Assembly (NCBI GenBank): GCA_948567375.1
Contig: OX419762.1
Coordinates: 55,843,034-55,907,033, forward strand
DNA: 64,000 nucleotides
Source: Lunularia cruciata
Taxonomy: Eukaryota > Streptophyta > Marchantiopsida > Lunulariales > Lunulariaceae
Direction of reading: 5' to 3'
Below, one piece after another: positions 45,118 through 57,403 of this stretch; the stretch's first letter is position 1; each line of letters begins with the position of its first letter. The notes beneath the pieces were generated by a model that ran no database searches, was not told where the DNA came from, and worked only from the letters and a program-made list of their open reading frames with translations. Both the position numbers and the translations under genes were made by a program.

Positions 45118-45761
45118 ATGGAAAATGATCCGTGCAGCCCCATGACAACCAAGAAATTGATTGAGATTTTAGATTGTGATAATTTAGCAATGGGAGTTCA
45201 AGTACCTTATTGTAGTCGAGGAGGCTCGCTTTTAGATGCATATCCAAGATCTATAGAGTCAAGTTTGGATTTGCAACCTGAACAATCGTTAGTAAAATTT
45301 GGAGAATTGTTGAGGATGTCTTCTTTTGTGCTTGGCAAAGCAAACAAGGATGAAAAGTCCCATATGGTGATGCACCATTATGGCCAAATACTGGATTATT
45401 TGGGGGAGCACAAGCATTTTGCAGAGATTCATGGTGTGAATTGCAAAAAGCGTATTCAAATCTTCATTGCTTTTAGTTTCATGGCTACATTTTTTATACG
45501 AGAGGTGCAAGGATTTCCTACTTCTATGATAGGTGATAGGCTTTACAAAAAATGGTTGAGGTACATGAAACAGTACAAAGAAACTTGAGAGTTGAAGGAC
45601 AAGGCTAAGGGAGAAGATCTCACGGAGAAGGAATATGGCAAAGGGTGGAGAACTATAGAAGATAAATTGAATGGAATGTGCTTGCATTTTGCTAGAATGG
45701 AAGCCATGTTTGGAAATAGAGCAAACATTAGTCCACCTGCTATGGTAAGTTTGGGAGATTA
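45118..45761 (+). pseudogene. Unrecognised ORF with one internal stop
   Basis: Opens at a true ATG (45118) and runs 156 codons to a TGA at 45586. The same frame then continues for about 57 codons to 45761 with similar composition (KGWRTIEDKLNGMCLHFARM). It is Lys/Glu/Met-rich with a hydrophobic patch RIQIFIAFSFMATFFI. A GT-AG-style donor (atg|gtaagt) follows ...NISPPAM near 45742. I recognise no domain. Downstream, 46230-46390 encodes a short coiled coil (VEHVRLEIEKLKIEIEKKL) that may belong to the same gene. It could be a decayed gene or part of an unfamiliar transposon. Confidence 0.35.
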
Positions 45762-46600
45762 AATCCCAATTTGAGCAAGGTTGGCTTGGAGGAGGTCTAT
45801 GAAGGTGCACGAGAGGGCTCTCAATTCCCATCTCCCTCAGAGGTGGTGCTCCCAAACTCATGCCTCCAGTTTTTCCTAACACCCAAGGGGTGGAAAATAT
45901 TCTAAGTATTTACATAAATAATAGAATCCATTCACCCGTGGAGGAGTCACCATTTTTGTGCCGATAGAGGACTCACCTTTTGTTACACCATCTCCACTAA
46001 CTTCTACAAGGGATGGATTCAAGGGCACTTTCCTTGACCAAGAAGGAGAACATGACCCACAAAGGAGAAAAGGTGGAATTATAGCAAGTAAGGTATCCCG
46101 AATGTCTCCAAGTATATCATTGTCTCATGATTTAGCAAAAATCACCATGTTGAAAGCAAATATTATATGATTAGTTGAACTAGAAGAGGTTACAACTAAC
46201 TAAACTAGAAACCACCAACATGAAGAAAAGAGAGAAAACACTTATTAAAATGGAAGTTGAACACGTTAGATTAGAGATAGAGAAGTTGAAAATTGAAATT
46301 GAGAAGAAACTAAGTGCAGATAAAAGGACAGCTAGGGTAGACAACACATCGGTTCAAGGAGACGAGTTTAGAGTCGAAGCGTACTCATGAAATCAAAATG
46401 AATCTCCTTCAAGTAGGAAAATCTCTTGAGGAAATATGCATGTATTTCAAAGTGCTAACTCAATTTTTGCATGAATATCATCCTTCTCCTTCAGAAGAAA
46501 TAAACACTACTCCAAATTCATCATACTCTAGTGATAGCAAATAGCATGCCACAATGTAACCTGAGTATGTTTGTAATAAAGATGAGTTTTTTGACTTTGT
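45762..46600 (+). other. Possible continuation of the unrecognised gene
   Basis: Open frame 45958-46167 (PIEDSPFVTPSPLTSTRDGF) followed by the coiled-coil stretch from 46222. Both are on the same strand as the preceding ORF but separated by stops. No family recognised. Confidence 0.25.
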
Positions 46601-46624
46601 ATTTTGGATTGACTATGGAGTTAA

Positions 46625-46960
46625 ATGGTGCTTGACCATGCTTGTTGGAGCTAGCTGCCACTCGATGATGCTCATCGATGCTCATTGGTGCTCGTTGCCG
46701 ATGCTTGATGATGCCCGGTGCCACTCCCAAGTTTGCTCTGATCACAAGTGGTACAAGGTGGGTATCAGGTGATGCTAGATGGCGCCCATTGCTACCCTAT
46801 GATGTGGATCAATGATAACTTGTGGGCACCCAGTGCCATGGGACGTTGCTCAGTACCACAATGTGATGTGTGTTTAAAAGTGCATTTAAGATGTATGGTT
46901 GATTTGATTAAGGGCAAAGCGTGATGTGAGTGATGCTTATAGGTATTGTATGTGGGTGAC
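46625..46960. repeat. Degenerate short-unit repeat (gatgctc / ggtgctc type)
   Basis: Repeated variants of tgatgctca, ttggtgctcgt and gatgcc pack 46640-46750 and recur more loosely, with gtgatgcttataggt / gtgacgcttataggt at about 46930-46975. Minisatellite-like; no coding sense. Confidence 0.55.
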
Positions 46961-47494
46961 GCTTATAGGTGCTAGTTGATGTCCAATTAAAGATAGACAA
47001 ACATTGGGTCACAAGTGACACATAATACAATAAAAATATATTTGAGAGTTTGACAAGGATATTGTAATACTCTGAGGACAAGAGAAGAGAGAAAACACAG
47101 ATTACACACTCAAACATCCGGTGCTCCAAAGGAGCACCTTCTCTTTATTATATAGACAAAGAGGATCTACTCCAAGGAAGCTCCACCATAGGATTAGGCA
47201 CACATATAGGTGACATGTCAGCAAGCTCCACCCTTGGATTATTTACTTGGATGGGTGACATGTTGGTCTAGGTCCTATCTGGTTGGTCAAATAAGCTTTG
47301 ACCAGAGGGAATCTTTTAGGGAATCTTCTTGTAGGAGTCTCAAAATCACGTAAGGTACTGTTGGAAAGCTCTCGACAAAAAGAATTAGGGGAGAGGAAAG
47401 GCCAACCCCTCCTTTGTGTGGGGGGATTTCCATATTTTTGAGGCCTAATTCATCAGTTTAGGCCTCCAAAATTGCCTTCAAATATTTCAAGCAT

Positions 47495-47790
47495 ATTTTG
47501 GTTCCTACTCTATTAGTAGAAGTCCCTTTTTGCTAATACCTCTTTCTGATATGTTCAGTCCATCATGTGTAACATCCTTCCAGATGTTATGAAACCAATT
47601 CTCACCTTTAAATCATATGTCTAGCTATTGGTTCTAAGGTTCTCAAGTCTATTTTGGTTTCTGCCCTATTAGTAGAAGTACTCTTTTGGTGATAATTCTA
47701 TCTGGTCTATTTTGACCATCATGTATAATATCATTCAAGATATTACCAAACATAATTTCACATCTAGATCATATGGCTAGCTCTTGGTAT
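47495..47790. repeat. Imperfect tandem duplication, period 156 bp
   Basis: attttggttcctactctatt at 47495 and attttggtttctgccctatt at 47651 begin two diverged units. Both contain attagtagaagt and end near tatgtctagctattgg / tatggctagctcttgg. Confidence 0.75.
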
Positions 47791-49918
47791 TATAGAGATC
47801 TAGAGAAAATGTGATAAAAAGTATGAGAGAGAATATGACACATAAGATATGTATAAATGTACATGAGATGTGTATAAAAGTAGAACCACTAACTATGCTG
47901 GAGGAGAAGGAAGTGAAGAAGAAGAAGGAGATGAAACATGGTGTCAAAGTTTTGCTACTACATCCTCAAGTCTACGCCAGTATACATGATATTGAACCCA
48001 AAATGGACTCAATGACCACCAAAGACCCCACTCTCTCTTATCCAAGGGTTGGTGGTTGATACCGGTAGCAAGAAAGGAATATGGTTCATTATTCTAAGAA
48101 CTTATTCCATGGGATGTCCACTCCTCTTCTGCCCAAATAACAGCAAACCTATCATCATGGACAAATATATCATCAAAAGGCCAAATGACCAGTGTATGAT
48201 ATTCTCTCTACCTTGTTAGTACGGAAGTGGGTAGGATGGATAAAACCATGTGGATGGCTCTTATAATAAGAGAGTGCAAAACTGTCCAATATAAGAAGAT
48301 CACAAAGAGGTAAATCTAATGAAGTGAGATGCTCATATGATTTAACTCTAAACTCATCATCTCATTGGATAGTTGTAGAACACAAACATGCCATGAGGTG
48401 AGACCTTGTGTGAACTCCCTTTGGGAGTTCCAACCACTATCACATGCTTCATAGCAACCACTCCACTCCATCCGGAGTAAGATCCATTCACAAGATAACT
48501 TCAAAGTGTAACAAATAGAACTGGATGAAATGGCAAACACCAAGATATGCGACTCACTCACTCTATAGGCCTTGAATGTGTATGAGATCACCAACTATGC
48601 CTAGTCATCCATGTCTCCCATGCACGGAAAGCGGTGCTACCACAAACCCAATATGATGCAACACAAGTAACATCCACAACAATAATCTTCTTCCGTATGA
48701 AGCTTGGGAGAAGAATATGTAGAATATACTCTCCTAATAGATGAAGCCTCTCTCTAAACTCAATCTGAGTCCCTTGAGTATCCACACTATGAGGTAAGGC
48801 AAAAGTTTGGGTCTCTCAAGTCCCAACACTCTGAGGTAACACATGGGTGGCATCTATCACAATGGTGGCATCAATCTAGGTATGTATCTCACTATGGGTA
48901 TGGGTCTAGCAAGCAATAGTATGTAGTCTCCTTCCAAGAGAAGCCACATGAGCCCTCACCTGAGCTAGACTACTCTCACTCTCCTCTACTTGAACATGTG
49001 CACTCTTGCACTCTATAGCAAGTGCTAACTCTCATGTCTGATTTTGTAATTGGAACCCTATAAACCTCCGCAATAGCAGTGGCACCTAGGTACTCAAGCC
49101 TGGACACTCAAGCACTAATATCTCTCACTCCTCATCACTCCCTAATCTACTCACACGCTCAACCAGGGTCTCTCTCCCTCATCAACCACTCAAACACAAT
49201 CATCTAAAAAACACATGATGTCAATAGAACAAGAAGAGGGTGACGGTACTCTCAAGTGTGTAGAGTGAGGTGCACCCTCCATGGATGGAAAGAGGGGAAA
49301 GGGAGAAGAAGAGGGAGATGGAGCATTCTCAAAGGATGAAGATGGAGAAGGAACTCTCTCTTTAAAACTATCACTCAATAACCTCACTATTGGTAAAGCA
49401 TATGTCTCAACACAAATCTGTTGAACACCTATTCACAAATGGTACACTTAGTCATCCATCAAGTAAAACTTACTTTTGAATCAAGTAGATACACGTTCAT
49501 TAATTAAGGCATGTTAAATTAATCATTTATTAAATTTGGTAATGGTATATACGACCAACATTGTATGTTTTCAAACAATGAAAACATACAAATATATATT
49601 CCAAAACTCAAATCTAATCAATCACTCACCATCCTCATCCTTCTCATCATTAGCACTTGTGTCTACATCCTCATTCTCTACACCTTCATGATCATGATCA
49701 TCATCCTCTTCATCATGTATAATCTCCTTCTCTCCATCACTCAAGCACATCCTTCCTCCTCAAGAATGAAACCTCTCTCCACAAAGAGGTGAATGAGTAT
49801 CTTCCCAAGGAAGGTGAATTTGAACCTACACTCCTTATGTCTCCTCAATTGGCTTTGCAAAATCCCCACCTTTGCAATGATAGCTCAAAATAATAATCTC
49901 AACAATATGGAGTTTCAT
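47791..49918. other. Unassigned stretch, low coding evidence
   Basis: Frames at 47811-48059 and on the minus strand at 48316-48785 carry no known motif. At 49620-49720 the minus strand encodes an acidic run (DEEDDDHDHEGVENEDVD). This is simple-sequence rich, which also explains the hydrophobic-looking plus-strand frame at 49565. Confidence 0.35.
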
Positions 49919-49984
49919 GATAACGTTAGCAGAGCTAACAAAGTAGAAAATAAGACAAATTATTCTAGAATATTCTAAAAGTAT

Positions 49985-50311
49985 CTAGGAATTTTTTTGG
50001 CTAGCTTAGATTGCACCCCAAGTAGGTAGCTTCTAGAAGGAAGCTTTTAGAAGCTTCTAACTAGCTTAGCTTGCATTCCAAGTAAGCGGCTTCTAGAAAT
50101 AAACTTCTTAAGAAGCTTCTCAATTAACTTGGCTTGCACTCCAAGAAAATAGCTTAAGGAAGCTTCTTGAGAAGCTTCTCAAGAGCCTTGTATGATCCTT
50201 ATAAATAGAAGAGCCAAAGCTCATGCTAGGTATTTGGAGTTTACACACATTCAAGTGTCTCAATGTGATCTTCCATTCTCCTATTTCTCTCCTTGATTTT
50301 GGTCTTTTACA
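49985..50311 (+). mobile_element. RLG-3 LTR, 3' portion, with repeated heat-shock-element-like motifs
   Basis: Ends tcttttaca at 50311, directly followed by a primer-binding site. Three diverged units of about 62 bp (starting near 49999, 50060 and 50122) share gcttgcatt/actccaag and then aGAAgcTTC-type palindromes: ttctagaagg and ttttagaagcttctaac; tctagaaataaacttc and aagaagcttctc; cttcttgagaagcttctc. A TATAAATAG box lies at 50200-50208, downstream of the array as in a U3. The left LTR end was not fixed. Confidence 0.65.
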
Positions 50312-50312
50312 T

Positions 50313-50324
50313 TGGTATTAGAGC
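50313..50324 (+). promoter_or_regulatory. Primer-binding site, initiator-tRNA-Met type
   Basis: tggtattagagc is one base from TGGTATCAGAGC, the standard plant LTR-retrotransposon primer site, and lies 1 nt after the LTR end. Confidence 0.85.
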
Positions 50325-50689
50325 AAGAATGGGATGGATGGAATTTATGGACCAACAAATCCACTTCTACCAAACCATTGGGACTTTTATGTCCAAGTAC
50401 TACCCAAGCACCATTTCACACAATTCATCACCTCGCGCTTTGGGTAAGATTTTTTTGCATATGATCACCTTATCTGAAGAACCCTTGGTGCTTCCAATTG
50501 TAACTTATGGAGAATGGTGGACGTGTTGCATCTAAGCATTAGTAAATTAGATAAATTGGAGATAGTGTGATAGGGTAGTAGTCATGGCGGCAATGCCCAA
50601 AGTTATCCTTGCTATGCATCAACAAATTGAGCATCTTACTTGATTGCTAGATTAACAAGATCATCAACAACAAGAGCAGGGGGAGAGAG

Positions 50690-51420
50690 CACCAACTTGA
50701 GAGGGGGAAGAGTGCATCAAACTTCCGAAGCCTAATGTATTTGAAGACAAAAACCTGTTGGGTGCAATGGAAAATTTTGTGTTTGATTGTGAACGTTACT
50801 TTGAGGCAACAAACCTTAAAGATGAAAGGAGACAAATTCTATTGGCCTCAAGCCAATTGGATGGAGCGGCAAAAGTGGTATAGATTCCAAGTGGAACAAG
50901 CCAAGCGACAACTTGTTATGCTAATCTTAACATGGGAAGAATTCAAGACTGCAATAATTAGGTGGTTCTAAGCTATAGACGCCAAACGGCTATAGAAGAT
51001 AGGTTGGCAAAATTGAAATAGATTGGCTCTATAAGAAACTATATCATCCAATTCTAAAACACCACTATGTAGATTCTAGATATACTAGATGGAGAAGCTC
51101 TAGATTGGTTTGTGAGAGGCTTGAATTCATGCACCAGATTGGAAGTAACTATGCATGACCCCAAAGACTTGGAGGAAGCCATGTAGTTGGTTGAACGCTT
51201 TGATTCCTTGGTTGCAACAACTTGGTCTTGACCTTGGCCTTCTCCAAACCCACCCACACACTACACACAAGTGGAGGAGCCAACACCAATGGGGATCAAT
51301 GTCATCTAACGACGACCACTTGGCATAGCAGATCATGAAAGATTGCAACAAAATGGTGGATGTTTCTATTGTTGCCAAGTTGGACACCATATTGCTGAGT
51401 GTCCACTAAGGATTGAGTAA
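50690..51420 (+). pseudogene. RLG-3 Gag with CCHC knuckle
   Basis: Capsid part: KLPKPNVFEDKNLLGAMENF, CERYFEATNL, QILLASSQLDGAAKVV, DGEALDWFVRGL. Then a CCHC knuckle CFYCCQVGHHIAEC at about 51360-51402. Stops near 50880, 50970 and 51320 and frame changes break it. It lies directly before a protease in the normal gag-pol order. Family is Ty3/gypsy, probably chromovirus-like from the primer site and protease style. Confidence 0.75.
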
Positions 51421-51422
51421 CC

Positions 51423-51971
51423 TTGACAAGTTCCCCAAATGGAGTTTGTGGAGCGGAGAGATCAAGGAAACAAGGAATCCTAGTTGGAGATTTTGAGCCA
51501 CCTATTGGGAACTTGATTAGTTCTAATGGGATTGAAGGCTTGACCTATGCAAGTTTGCTTCACATGCAATGTATGATATCTAATTGTGGTTGTATGATCT
51601 TGGTTGATTCTAGGAGTTCAAAGAATTGCATGTCCATGCAATTTGCAAAGGAATTAGGTATTCCTATCAGGCCAATAAGTGGAAGTAGATTGATGATGGT
51701 GGATGGTAGAAAAGGTGATGCATTCCATACCTCACATCCTATTACATTCAAGATTGGGAAGGGATATATGGAGTGTATGAGGTTCGTAGTGGCACCTTTA
51801 CACTATGATATCATATTGGGTCTACCTTGGCTTGAACATCATAAGGTTCAATTTGATTGGACCCGAAGACAAATTCAAGTACAACACCAAGGTAGGAATT
51901 TTTGGTTAGTTTGTCTAGCACCTTTGAGTAAGACTCTAAGAATAGTCAGTCCCAAGATGAGAAGTTTGTAA
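51423..51971 (+). pseudogene. RLG-3 aspartic protease
   Basis: Retropepsin with ILVDSRSSKNCMS at the active site, where the D-S-G has become D-S-R. Next come FAKELGIPIRPISG and the conserved C-terminal block YDIILGLPWLEHHKVQFDW. Open for 182 codons but catalytically lesioned. The element is then cut at about 52012 by an RLG-1 LTR. Confidence 0.8.
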
Positions 51972-52012
51972 GGAAAGTAGCCATAGAGTAAGCTTTGAAG
52001 GAAGTGAAGTCC

Positions 52013-52537
52013 CGTAATACCCATTTGTGCATGTGTGTGGTATTGTGATATTTAGCTTGGTATTACAAGTACTTGAGAGATATTATTTATATAGAGATAA
52101 AGGATGGTTCTACATTAGTCATGATTAGCTAGATTTAGTCATAACTAAGATAGAGGGGACCTTACTTTAGAGGAGGTGGAAAAGATGAGCACCACTATCT
52201 TGGATTCAAGTGTGTTTACTTGGTATTATTCCTAAGTGTTTGGCTTTGAGGAAAGAGTTGAGAACTCTTGGGCCCGCAAGCCTTTTTGTTTTGGATTCTT
52301 CTTCAGTCCAAGGATAGCCCATGTGAAGGAATCCTTGACTTAGTGGTTGGGTCAAGATAAGATCATATGCTTACGGGAATATGCCCATGTGAATGGATAT
52401 TTCTTTCTACTTTTTGACTTTATTTGACTTTTAGCCTAGTAACTTGAGTTACTACGGTAGTTAGTAACTTTGATATGTAATTATTTCACAAGTATATAAA
52501 GAACTGATGAGGAGGTACTCATCATCCTTTCATTTGA
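52013..52537 (+). mobile_element. RLG-1 LTR, first 525 bp, truncated
   Basis: Starts cgtaatacccatttgtgcat (first bases decayed) and is collinear with 62518-63050 up to catcctttcattt. There it is joined to minus-strand integrase of copy C. The missing last about 155 bp of LTR and the opposite orientation of the coding region show a rearrangement, not a normal LTR-internal junction. Confidence 0.8.
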
Positions 52538-52996
52538 TTCGTGGAAACTCTCCTCCTCTATTAGAAACAAGCTCCAAAGGGCATCCAAACCTAGTGATAA
52601 TGGTTCATAAAGAAATCTACCAACTTCATCTTCATTCTTGTCCCACAATGGTCTAGCTTCAACCCACTTGGTAAGGTAATCACTAACTACCACAATATAC
52701 CGATTGTTCCTTGGGGTTCTATTGAGAGGACCTACAAAATCAATTCCCCACTTCTCAAAAGGTCCTAGCAATGGAATTGATCTAAGTGGTGGAGTGGATG
52801 TAGACTTTCTAGCAAAAACTTGACAAACATGACAAGTTTTGCAATAATCAAGACAATCTTTGAAAACCTTTCTCCAATGGTAACATGCATCTAGAATCTT
52901 GAAAGTAGTCACCTTTCTTGCAAAGTGTCCTGCACACATTAAACCTTCATGAAACTCCTTTATGAGTATGAAAGACTCTTCCTTACCCACTACTCT
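52538..52996 (-). pseudogene. RLG-1 copy C integrase, truncated
   Basis: Has the HHCC zinc site (GLMCAGHFARK; CKTCHVCQ), PFEKWGIDFVGPLNR and the first catalytic Asp in VVVSDYLTKWVEARPL. It stops in the core near the second Asp, at the junction with the LTR fragment. So the DDE triad is incomplete. Confidence 0.85.
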
Positions 52997-53600
52997 TCAA
53001 AGTAGACCATTTGCTCCTTGGTGTAAAAGAATATCCTCCACCATTGTGTAAGGTCTAGATCTTGATGCAAGGGCCTTCCTCTCCCTAGCATGCATCCCTT
53101 TTAAATAGTTACCTCTTGTCACAAAATCCACAATCTCCTTGTACTCCATTGGAACCTCTTGAGTGACTGAGATTTTCATGAGCTCCTCATTTGGGAAGGA
53201 ATCATCCATAGGCTCATCTCTATCATGATCATAGGCTCTAGATAACAAATCAGCATTTGCATGTTTCTTTCCTGGCCTATCCTCAATGGTGTAGTCATAC
53301 TCAAACAAGAGTTTCATCCACCTTGCTAATCTCTTTTCAACATTAGGCTTGTTGAAGATGTACTTCAAAGCTTTGTGATCTGTGACAATGGTGGCTTTCC
53401 CTCCAATCAAGTAGTGTCTGAAATTCTTGAGGCCAAAGATCACTACCAACCCTTCTCTCTCCGTGACAGAGTAGTTCTTCTCTGTTGAAACCATCTGCCT
53501 ACTAGCATCAACTATTGGATGATCATGCCCATCTTAGTCTAATTGACTAAAAGTGCATCCTATAGCTACATTAGAAGCATCAGTGTAGAGGATGAAAGGT
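52997..53600 (-). pseudogene. RLG-1 copy C RNase H
   Basis: YSVTEREGLVVIFGLKNFRH, TDHKALKYIF and KKHANADLLSRAYDHD are the typical RNase H and tether motifs. The N-terminal Y-T-D-A-S-N segment lies across a stop near 53535. Confidence 0.85.
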
Positions 53601-54420
53601 TTACTCTAATCAGGTTTAGCAAGAATTAGAGCTACAACAAGGGATTGCTTGAGCTCCTCAAAAGCTTTGAGAGCCTTCTTGTCCTCCAAAATCACCATGT
53701 TATCTACACCCTTCTTCATGTAGATGGTCAATGCATTAGTCTTGTTGGAAAATGAGAAGATGAATTTCCTATAGTATCCAACCATCCCCAAGAATTGGCG
53801 TAACTTGGTCAAGCTTGAAGGGAATGGAAGGTCTGAGATTTTCCTCACCTTCTTAAGATCAACTGCTATTCCATCCTTGGAGATGATGTGCCCCAAAAGT
53901 AGACCTTCTTCACATCCAAAGATGCACTTCTCTAGGTTGAGTGATGCATTTGCCTCATCCAAGCATTGCAAGACCTTGATTTTGTGCTCAAAGTGCTCCT
54001 CCTTGCTCCCATAGACACAAAAGTCATCAATGAAGTCTCTCACAAATTTCCCAATGAAAGGTTCAAATACCTTGTTCATGAACCATTGGAATGTGGCTGG
54101 AGCATTGCAAAGCCCAAAAGGCATGACCTTGAAAGCGTAAGTTCCCCAAGGTGTGGTGAATGTGGTGAGTTGTTGATGCTCTGGTGCAATCTTGATTTGG
54201 TTATATCCACTATAGCCACCTCCAAAACTGTACCTCTCATGACCTGCAACCTCCTCCAAGATCTCATCAATGAATGGCAATAGGTAGTTGTCCTTCTTGG
54301 TAACAACATTGAGCTTCTTGTAATCAACACATACCCAAAGCTTGCCATTCTTTTTCTTCACAATGAAAATTAGAGACACCTATTTTGAATTCTCCACCTC
54401 AAAGATAAATTCGGCTTCCT
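53601..54420 (-). pseudogene. RLG-1 copy C reverse transcriptase
   Basis: Open for 257 codons: WVCVDYKKLNVVTKKDNYLL, GYSGYNQIKIAPEHQQLTTF, MPFGLCNAPATFQWFMN, catalytic FIDDFCVYG, then LLLGHIISKDGI and FLGMVGYYRKFI. This is the best-kept RT of the family in the window. Copy D at 59900 has the same protein with more stops. Confidence 0.9.
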
Positions 54421-55700
54421 TGAGCTTATCAATCTCCTCCTTCACAACCAAAGATATTGGTGGGCTAATGCGACGTTGCTTTTGGCGGATTGGCCTTGCA
54501 TGTGACTCTACCTTTATCTTGTGCTCCTTTAAGGTGATTTCTTTCAAATCCTTGTAACTAAAAGCAAAAACATGGATGAACTTGCGGAAAATCTCCTCAA
54601 ATCTCACCTTCTCCTCCTTGGTAACATTTGGACCATACTTGAGGGTAGATAATCTTCTCTCTGCCTCCTCAAGTGTCAATGGTGATTTATCTAGGGTCTT
54701 CAAAACCTCTAGCTTAGGTGAAAAATCCATAGCACACAAAGGATACACATCTGAATCAGATTCAGATTCATCCTCCTCCATGGAAGTCTCCTTTTCCATG
54801 CTTGTGTCCACACCTAAAGCTCCTTCTTCAGAATCTGATTCCCAATAATCAGAACATGGTGTATCTAAATGTAAAGTGTTGGTGGTGTTAGTCATAGGAA
54901 TTGTGACTTTATGGTTTGATGGCCCAATCCTCAAGTACTCTTTGTGCCATTGATCAGTTGTGCGTGTTGCTCTCAACCATGGCCTCCTAAGAAGTAAGTC
55001 ATAGCTTGAATCCTTCAAGACTTGGAAAGTCATGAGATTTTGAACTCCCACAATTGAAACTACCACTTTATCCATCACTCCTATTGGTCAAACTTGTTGC
55101 TTGTTTGCCATGCTCACCACAAATGTTGAAGGTCTTTAGGGTATCATACCCAACTTCTTCATCAACCTTTCTGACATGGCATTCATTGCTAATCCTCCAT
55201 CAACAAGTGCATCCTTGATGTTTTGACCATTCACTCTCACATCAATTTTGGAGGCATATTCACAAGCCTTCCATGGTGCTGGCTTGGCATCCACCACCCC
55301 CATTGATACTAGAGCTTTTGCCTTCTTCTTCCTCTTGTTCCTTGTAGAATTCAAACCACCTCTAAGCTCCTTTCTCAAGCTAGGGTTCAAAGCAATCAAT
55401 TGGCCGACAATGATGTTAGCCTTGTGACTACCAACATCCTCCAACACATTGTAGTTCCATTGTTGCTTTGCAATCAAGAAATCCTCCATCCTCAACTTCT
55501 TCCTTGGAGTCTTTGTTGTCAATGGTGTTGAGGTACAAGTGCTCCTAGTAGACATGGGAGTATCCTTGCTTGGAGTAAATCCTTGAGAAGAGTGAACATC
55601 CTCTGCAAAAAGAGCTCTCTTCTTCTCTTGTGCCAAAAGCTCCAAATTAAGACCCTTGGAGTTTTGAGCACTCTCCCTTCTCATACTTACCCTCAACTAC
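54421..55700 (-). pseudogene. RLG-1 copy C protease region and linker
   Basis: The protease has ALVDGGLAMNAM at about 55195 (D-G-G in place of D-S/T-G, as is common in this group of plant gypsy proteases) and LLLRRPWLRATRTTDQWHK at about 54990. Upstream is a Lys-rich linker (KTPRKKLRMEDFLIAKQQ). Downstream is an acidic stretch before RT. Stops at 55135 and 55090 separate the two protease halves. Confidence 0.75.
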
Positions 55701-55791
55701 ATCTATGGATGCTATCCCCTTACTTTTGTTTGTATTAAGATCCACTTGGGTTTCACTACCTCCCTCTTTCCCTCTATTGGCTCCCTCATAA

Positions 55792-56731
55792 TCACTTCCT
55801 CCATAGTGAGTGGAATATTCCTAAACCCTTGGAATTTGGGCAATTCCTTTGGATATGGCCTCTTCCTCCACAACCAAAAAAATTTCTTTCATTGAAATTT
55901 TTGGCTGGTTGGCCTCTTCTATATGGATAGTTTTCATAACTCCTAGGCCCTCTCCCTACATTTTGATCCACCTCTCTCTTCTCCCATAGTTGCACCACAT
56001 TGATCTTGAGATCCACAAGTTGTTCTATGATGGTTTGAAGTGGATCCTTTGGTAAAGGTGCAAGAATTAGAGCAACTACTACTTGTGGTGCAACCCTTGT
56101 CACCAAAGTATCATAGGTTCCACCATATTTGTAACCTTGAGGAGGATGCACAACCTCCTTCACCACCAAATCACTCTCATCTCCTTCCAAACTCTCCTCC
56201 ATACAAATTGCGATTTTGATAGCTTCAACCTTGGAAGAAGGTTTCTCATATCTCACCTTGCTTCTAATTTGTGGTCTCAAACCTCCCACAAAATTCTTGG
56301 TGAGCATGGATCCTATGCCAATCATAGTAATCTCCACATCATCCCCACCTTTCCTCAACACTATGCAAAATCTAGACTCTAACTTTTCCACTCTTTCCCC
56401 ATAGACTCTCACTTTCTCTCCATCTCCTTGCTTGAGAAAGGTAACCTCACTCATCAATCTCTCATAACTCTCATCAGGAAGAAAGTTCTCAATGAGTGTT
56501 GAAGTCAAAGTCTCCCAAGACTCCTCTTTTCCATCTCTCCTCTCTCCTCTCTCTCTTTTGGTATTCTGACTCATACCATGTAAGTGCTGCATCCTCAAAG
56601 AAATCTGGTAATAATAAGGCCCACTCATTCTTCCTCCTCTAATTTTTTCCTATGAAAGCTCTCTTGAAGTCTCTCACAAAGGCCTCCACATCTTCTCTAT
56701 CCTTGCCAAAGAAAACCGGAAGTTTCCCCAT
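55792..56731 (-). pseudogene. RLG-1 copy C Gag
   Basis: From ATG 56731-56729 (MGKLPVFFGKDREDVEAFV) through NFLPDESYERLMSEVTFL and LTKNFVGGLRPQIRSKVRYE to a knuckle FGCGGRGHIQRNCPN, where the first Cys has become Phe (NFFGCGG). One stop lies near 56641. About 310 codons, the usual size for plant gypsy Gag. Confidence 0.85.
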
Positions 56732-56964
56732 CTTAACCTCTCACTATCTTTCTTTCTCTCAATTTTTTTTTCTCTTTTCTTTTCTCTCACTCTATAACTA
56801 ATAGAGTATGTACATGACTAACACCATTTGAGATTAATCCACCCTAGGGAACACAAAAGGCTCAGGTATCTCCAAGATTTCTATAGCAACATCAAATCCT
56901 AGAGTGCATATTAATCAAACCCTCATGGATAGTTTATCCATAAGTTGAAAGATTATCTCCATCA

Positions 56965-57403
56965 CTAATCTTGAGAACTAGCTGATGAAAGTGGTAGTTT
57001 TTCTGTAGTTGTACTAAGACTCTCTCCAAGAACCTTCACCAAAGTCTCCAAAAGTGATTTTACTCCACTACACTCAATGTCCTTTTTGAAGTCCTTCAAC
57101 TCTACAAACCTCACATAACTCCTTGGTCTTAGATCTTCTCCCTCCCAATTTTGGTGAAGAAGGTCCAACATGCAAACCCAAGTCAAGTAAGCCTCTCCTT
57201 TCCCTCAATCTCTTGCTCTCAAAGGTCAATGGACATGAACTTGCCTTATGTCTCTTCTTTCCACATAGAAAGCACTTAGACTCACTCTTTCCTCCAAGTG
57301 AAGTAGGTTTTTGGATCTTCTCAACACTCTCTTCAAATTCTATTGTAAACTCTCTTTTCCTTAATTCTACCCCTAGAATCACCTCAAACCCTTGGGGAAC
57401 CTT
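56965..57403 (-). pseudogene. Extra zinc-knuckle ORF upstream of gag, RLG-1 copy C
   Basis: Same protein as at 640-1113. The knuckle CFLCGKKRHKASSC is intact (C-x2-C-x4-H-x4-C), but a frameshift near 57075 moves the Ser-rich tail (LPLSSASSQD) to another frame. The 5' end is cut at 57403 by the RLG-2 LTR fragment. Presence in two copies in the same place shows it is a standard part of RLG-1. Confidence 0.7.

Noticed and set aside
49565-49792. Hydrophobic 75-codon frame resembling a membrane protein
   Set aside because: Comes from tcatcc simple-sequence repeats; the other strand encodes an acidic low-complexity run.
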